Positions 60,347 through 64,000 of a DNA stretch of 64,000 nucleotides are shown piece after piece; position 1 is the stretch's first letter, and every line of letters begins with the position of its first letter. Source of the stretch: Halobacteriales archaeon QH_7_66_36 (lineage in GTDB: Archaea; Halobacteriota; Halobacteria; Halobacteriales; Haloarculaceae). The translations under genes were made by a program, and so were the position numbers. The notes below the pieces were generated by a model. It saw only the letters and a program-made list of their open reading frames with translations. It searched no databases and was not told where the DNA came from. The stretch is from contig PXQV01000015.1 of NCBI GenBank assembly GCA_003021175.1, positions 1 to 64,000 of the forward strand. The letters are read 5' to 3'.

Positions 60347-61291
60347 TCACCGCCGCTCGAAGATGCCGCCGTCCGCGCCGACGATGACGGTGTGCTCGCC
60401 GACGTAGACACCGAACAGCGGGAACTCGACCGGCAGCTCCACCCGCCGCCAGTCTTCGTGGAACTCGAACACCGTCCCTCCAAAGCCGGTGGTGACGCCG
60501 AACATGTCCGTCGTCCGGTAGTCGACGCCGAGCAGGTCCACGTCCCCGAGGACGTGCCAGTGGCGTTCCGTCTCGTCGCCGGAGATCAGGAGGCCGCTCT
60601 CGCCGACTATCGTGCCGTATTCGCGCTGGCCGGCGATGTCGAACATGTAGCGGTCCAATCCTTCGGTCTCGAACTGCTCCCACGTCGTCCCGTCGAGCGT
60701 CCGGAACACGCAGCCGTCGATGTCGAGGACGACCCCGCCGCGCTCGCCGAACCGGTCGAGCGCGACCGTCGGCGTCCCGTGGCCGAGGTCGTACTGCTCC
60801 CACGTGCCGCCGTAATCGAAGGTGTAGAACACGTTGCCGCGGCCGTCGATGATGTATACGGTTCCCTCGCCCGCGGGACCGGTGACGCCGATGTCGACGA
60901 GCGCCCGGTCGTCGATCCCGATGTCGTGCCGGCGTATCTCACCGGTCTCTACGTCGTACTCCGCGACCGTGCATTCGTCGCCGACGATCCAGAGCCGTCG
61001 GCCGTCACCGGTGACGTCGAGGCCGTACAGATGGGTGTGTCCCTCGAACGGATACCCGTCCGAGACGAGCCGATACCGGTCCTTCCCGCGGCGGACGAGC
61101 GTCCCTTCGAGGCCGACGGCGAAGGGCCCCTCTCGGGTGCCCACAACGTCGAACAGTGTCGTGTGTGTATCGACCGGAATACGGCGGTACGTCCCGCCCG
61201 CGGTGGCCGTCTCTGTCGCCGCCGCGATCCCGCCGGGGCCGGCCGCAGCGGTTCCGACGCTCTGTAACAGCGTCCGTCGTGTAAGCGACAT
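60347..61291 (-). CDS. Tat-exported Ycf48-like beta-propeller protein
   Basis: 314 residues. Tat signal LTRRTLLQSVGTAAAG at the N-terminus, without lipobox Cys. The rest shows repeated blades with paired Trp/Gly patterns (FEGHTHLYGLDVTGDGRRLW, FDYGGTWEQYD, TLDGTTWEQF), like the Ycf48/BNR-repeat propellers. The start at 61291 gives a normal Tat signal; longer upstream frames are rejected. Substrate or partner unknown. Confidence 0.78.
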   Translation of the reverse strand: MSLTRRTLLQSVGTAAAGPGGIAAATETATAGGTYRRIPVDTHTTLFDVVGTREGPFAVGLEGTLVRRGKDRYRLVSDGYPFEGHTHLYGLDVTGDGRRLWIVGDECTVAEYDVETGEIRRHDIGIDDRALVDIGVTGPAGEGTVYIIDGRGNVFYTFDYGGTWEQYDLGHGTPTVALDRFGERGGVVLDIDGCVFRTLDGTTWEQFETEGLDRYMFDIAGQREYGTIVGESGLLISGDETERHWHVLGDVDLLGVDYRTTDMFGVTTGFGGTVFEFHEDWRRVELPVEFPLFGVYVGEHTVIVGADGGIFERR

Positions 61292-61442
61292 GCGATATTG
61301 GATACGCGCCGGTCGACCAAGGTGCGCACGGCGAACCGATTCGGGCAAATTTCGGGGTGTGAGCCACGCTTACCACGGTACTGTGACGCACAGTGACGGT
61401 CGCCTCGCAGAGCGATCTCGAAGCGTGCGCCGCCGCGATCCA

Positions 61443-61940
61443 TCAGTATTCGGCGACTGCGACGCCGATCCCGAGCGTCTGTCCGAAGCCGGCGGCAGAC
61501 AGTGCGACCACGGGCGGGCCGAGATTCGCCACCAAGAGGACGGTTCCGAGCCCCGAGAGCGCGGCACCGGCGGTGTATGCACGGGCCTGCTCGTCGCGCG
61601 GCAGGGCGCTGCCGGTGTACGCGAGCGCCATCGCCGGCAGAAGCATCCAGCCGGCGACGGCGAACCGCGCCGCCTCTGTGTTTCCGGTCGCGACGCCGTA
61701 CGCGCCGGCGAGCGTGACGAGGAAGCCGGCGACGATGACCGCCAGCCACGCCCGGAGGACGGGATGGGTGCGCATCTCGCGGGCCGACAGCACGGCGAAG
61801 ACCGCCAACAGCGCGGCCATGACCAGATGGCCGATCAGCACGGCCCGGTCGGCCAGCACGCCGACGTGGGCGGCCGTCGCGAACGCCCACGCGAGCGGGA
61901 CGAGACCGACCGGTCCCCGTTCGCGGACTCTGCGGAGCAT
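61443..61940 (-). CDS. Integral membrane protein
   Basis: 165 residues with five predicted hydrophobic segments (about 12-26, 33-50, 61-79, 90-110 and 122-160). The loops are short and basic inside. No family recognised. It is divergent from the secreted protein gene at 62019. Confidence 0.65.
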   Translation of the reverse strand: MLRRVRERGPVGLVPLAWAFATAAHVGVLADRAVLIGHLVMAALLAVFAVLSAREMRTHPVLRAWLAVIVAGFLVTLAGAYGVATGNTEAARFAVAGWMLLPAMALAYTGSALPRDEQARAYTAGAALSGLGTVLLVANLGPPVVALSAAGFGQTLGIGVAVAEY

Positions 61941-62018
61941 ACTCTTCCATCTGCGTCCCCCGACAAGCCCTTTCCGGCCGGCCAGAAACTACTCGTCGTG
62001 ACGTTCCGAGGCCCGGGT

Positions 62019-62552
62019 GTGAACACGAAACTCCTCGGCGCGCTCGTCGTCCTCGTCGTCGGTGGGGCCGCCGTCGGCGCGGTCGTGACCGGTTTCGGTC
62101 CCGCTCCGGGCGGCGACAGCGGGACGCCTGCCCCGACACCTGAATCGACCGGAACAGTGTACGACGGGTCGGGCGGCGGCGACGGGAGCACCGCCACGGC
62201 CGACGCACCGCCGTTCTCCTTCCGCATCGACCGTGTCGAGAAGTGCGGCCAGACCTGTCGCGACGTGACGGCCACGCTGTACAACGATCAAGAGACAGCC
62301 GCGTCGAACGCGACGGTGTACACGCAGATGTACGCGGGCAACAGCACCTCGTCGGACGACCGCGTCTGGAGCGGCACCGAACAGGTCGGCTCGATGGCGG
62401 CCGGCGGCGAACACACCTCGACGAACCGGGTCGAACTCACCCTCGGCGAGGCGAGTCAGGTCCAGAACGAAGACGGCTGGATCACGGTCGTGACGACGGT
62501 CGAAACCGCTGAGACGACGATCACGTTCAAGAATCGCCGACAGGTGGCCTGA
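62019..62552 (+). CDS. Exported FxLYD-like protein
   Basis: 177 residues from a GTG start with signal-anchor (TKLLGALVVLVVGGAAVGAVV), a Ser/Thr/Pro/Gly-rich spacer and a beta-sandwich domain from residue 70 (FRIDRVEKCGQTCRDVTATL). Cys-x3-Cys may form a disulfide. The pattern suits an extracellular beta-domain. A GTG at 61998 is an alternative start seven codons longer. Function unknown. Confidence 0.68.
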   Translation: MNTKLLGALVVLVVGGAAVGAVVTGFGPAPGGDSGTPAPTPESTGTVYDGSGGGDGSTATADAPPFSFRIDRVEKCGQTCRDVTATLYNDQETAASNATVYTQMYAGNSTSSDDRVWSGTEQVGSMAAGGEHTSTNRVELTLGEASQVQNEDGWITVVTTVETAETTITFKNRRQVA

Positions 62553-62588
62553 GAACGCACTACAGCTACTCTCTGCGCGCCGACCACG

Positions 62589-63323
62589 TCACGCGAGCGG
62601 CTCCTCGCTCCGGTAGAACAGGCGCATCGGGAGCCCCGTCGAGTCCGTCGTCGCCTCCGCTTCCGCCGGGAGCGTCCGCAGTTCCCCCGGCCCGGGGCGA
62701 GCGGTGTACGCTAACAGCGCGGCGTCGAGCACGTCCTCGATTCGCACGTCCGTCCCGGCCACGTCCTCCGCCGCCGACTGGAGCGTCGGCGGGGCGTCGG
62801 CGTCGAACTCTGCGAGGGCGCGCATCCGCTCGGCGTAGCCGCCGGCGGTCGCCCGCGGGTGCTCGGGCGACGCACCGGCGAACGCGTGGAAACACAGCGC
62901 CGGCCGCGCCTCGCCGACGGCGTCGCGCGCCTCTGGCACCTCGCTCAGCAACTCGTCGACGGCGGCGATGGCGTCGCTCGCCGCGAAGGCGGCCTCCGAG
63001 AGGTCGGCGTCGGCCTTCCGGCGCATGACGCGCTGTGCGGCCGGATAGCGGCGTTTCCGCGTCGCCTCCCGGACCGGCGGCGTGGTGACGTTGCCGGCGT
63101 CGCCGAGTATCTCGCGGGCCAGCCGGTCCGGTGGCCGCTCGGGGTCGCCCTCCTCGACGAGGCCGACCGGCACGTCCACGAGCAGGCGCTCGACGCGGTC
63201 CTCGACGCTGGCCCACAGCCGTCCGATTTCCTCGTGGACGGTCGCAGTCACGCTGTCGCCGAACGCGACCGCCACCCATCCCGCCGAACTCCAGTGGGCG
63301 CCGACGAACACCGAGTCGTCCAT
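62589..63323 (-). CDS. DUF429 protein (RNase H-like fold predicted nuclease)
   Basis: 244 residues. DUF429 proteins have an RNase H-like fold with acidic residues. Here FVGAHWSSAGWVAVAF (residues 5-20), LLVDVPVGLVEEGDPERPPD (near 47) and RPALCFHAFAG near 136 are the conserved parts. The Asp usually following Gly-x-D in the first strand is replaced (VGAHW), so nuclease activity is doubtful. Start at 63323 is set by the TATA box at 63345-63352. Confidence 0.78.
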   Translation of the reverse strand: MDDSVFVGAHWSSAGWVAVAFGDSVTATVHEEIGRLWASVEDRVERLLVDVPVGLVEEGDPERPPDRLAREILGDAGNVTTPPVREATRKRRYPAAQRVMRRKADADLSEAAFAASDAIAAVDELLSEVPEARDAVGEARPALCFHAFAGASPEHPRATAGGYAERMRALAEFDADAPPTLQSAAEDVAGTDVRIEDVLDAALLAYTARPGPGELRTLPAEAEATTDSTGLPMRLFYRSEEPLA

Positions 63324-63344
63324 GGCGACTCTCCGAGCCGACTT

Positions 63345-63352
63345 CATAAAAA
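63345..63352 (-). promoter_or_regulatory. TATA box of the DUF429 gene
   Basis: Minus-strand TTTTTATG contains an in-frame ATG (63347) that cannot be the start, since it lies in the promoter; the ATG at 63323 is 25 bases further. Confidence 0.7.
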
Positions 63353-63405
63353 TCCGGGTCGGACGTGCGTCCGACGCGGCGGGCCGTGGTCGGTGACCCG
63401 ACGAC

Positions 63406-64000
63406 TCAGGCGGCGTCGAGCCGCGCCATCTCCTCGTCGCCGAGTTCGATGTCGCCCGCCGCGACGTTGGCCTCCAGATGCTCGACGCTCGACGTGCCCG
63501 GAATCGGGAGCATCACGTCGGAGCGGTGAAGCGTCCACGCGAGCGCGATCTGGTGCGGCGTGGCGTCGTGCCGCTCGGCAATCGCGTCGATGCCCTCCAC
63601 GCTGTCGAGGTCGCCGGCGGCCAGCGGATACCACGGGATGAAGCCGATGTCGTACTCCTCACAGGCGTCGAGGACGCGCTCGTCCGCCTCGGGGCGGTGG
63701 GCGACGTTGTACTGGTTCTGGACGGTCGCGACCTCGACGACATCGCGCGCCTGCTCCAGTTGGTCGACGGTGACGTTCGACAGCCCGACGTGGCGGACGA
63801 ACCCCTCGTCTTTCAGCTCCGCGAACGCCTGCACGCTCTCCGCGAAGTCGGCGTCCGGGTCGGGCCGGTGGAACTGATAGAGGTCGATGGTGTCGACGCC
63901 GAGCCGGTCCCGCGAGACGAGCGCCTGATTCCGGACGTAGTCGGGGTCGCCGTGCGGGAGCCAGTCGCCGCCCGCCTCCCGAAGTAAGCCGGCCTTCGTC
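63406..64000 (-). CDS. Aldo/keto reductase, partial
   Basis: C-terminal 197 residues of an aldo/keto reductase; the 5' part is beyond the window. Visible: DYVRNQALVSRDRLGVDTID, LYQFHRPDPDADF (the family's TIM-barrel segment), VRHVGLSNVTVDQLEQA, VQNQYNVAHR and the NADPH-binding LPIPGTSSVEHLEAN. Catalytic Tyr and Lys: the Lys may be in the TKAGLLREAGGDW segment at the edge (about 63970-64000). Reduces carbonyls; the substrate cannot be told. Confidence 0.88.
   Translation of the reverse strand, partial: TKAGLLREAGGDWLPHGDPDYVRNQALVSRDRLGVDTIDLYQFHRPDPDADFAESVQAFAELKDEGFVRHVGLSNVTVDQLEQARDVVEVATVQNQYNVAHRPEADERVLDACEEYDIGFIPWYPLAAGDLDSVEGIDAIAERHDATPHQIALAWTLHRSDVMLPIPGTSSVEHLEANVAAGDIELGDEEMARLDAA

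Noticed and set aside
1-64000. CRISPR array or cas genes
   Set aside because: No regularly spaced repeats of 25-40 bases and no Cas motifs were seen.

Overview
The window is from a halophilic archaeon (class Halobacteria). Evidence: high GC with very acidic predicted proteins, Tat-lipoprotein signals on nearly every exported protein, archaeal TATA boxes about 25-30 bases before start codons with little or no 5' leader, and marker genes such as RadA, Hel308, NMD3, Taw2, PDCD5, S19e, S24e, S27ae, a Kae1-Bud32 fusion and haloarchaeal-type PhaRP/PhaEC. No rRNA operon, CRISPR array or intact transposase was found.

Layout: 0.1-3.7 kb (minus) has pcm-like, radA, pspAB-like and htpX; an IS200/IS605-type right end abuts pcm. 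3.8-10.3 kb (minus) is a complete dipeptide/oligopeptide ABC operon. 10.5-14.8 kb (plus) has nmd3, taw2, an amidohydrolase and mdh. 15.2-15.97 kb is a scar of IS-like hairpin ends plus a coding remnant. 15.97-21.7 kb has a ferredoxin, hel308-cgi121 and several small or exported proteins. 21.8-28.3 kb (plus) is a second complete dipeptide ABC operon, whose substrate-binding protein appears circularly permuted. 28.4-41.95 kb is mostly core genome: a cupredoxin-like lipoprotein, CBS protein, glyS, an ASST-like protein, a hexapeptide transferase, PP-loop ATPase, pdcd5, rps19e, a UPF0104 membrane protein, a PIN-like protein, rdgB, kae1-bud32, rps27ae and rps24e.

42.0-45.0 kb is a visibly more AT-rich accessory patch of tiny membrane proteins and one damaged winged-helix regulator. 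45.0-47.6 kb holds an ABC exporter and a DUF192 protein. At 47.68 kb tRNA-Phe(GAA) begins a 2.3 kb island bounded by a second copy of the tRNA 3' end and carrying one GH5-like lipoprotein. 50.1-52.1 kb has a coupled regulator/partner pair and a ParB-like gene broken by an in-frame stop. 52.2-56.0 kb is a Pot-type ABC operon. tRNA-Val(TAC) follows, also with a duplicated 3' end. 56.4-60.2 kb has a patatin and the polyhydroxyalkanoate genes phaC, phaE, phaP and phaR. The window ends with a beta-propeller protein, membrane proteins, a DUF429 protein and a partial aldo/keto reductase.

Functional links: two KEOPS components (Cgi121 and Kae1-Bud32) lie 21 kb apart; tRNA-Phe and the wyosine enzyme Taw2 are both present; three ABC importers (two peptide-type, one Pot-type) dominate transport; phaRP and phaEC form a granule-making module. 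All function calls come from reading motifs and recalling families; no search was run.
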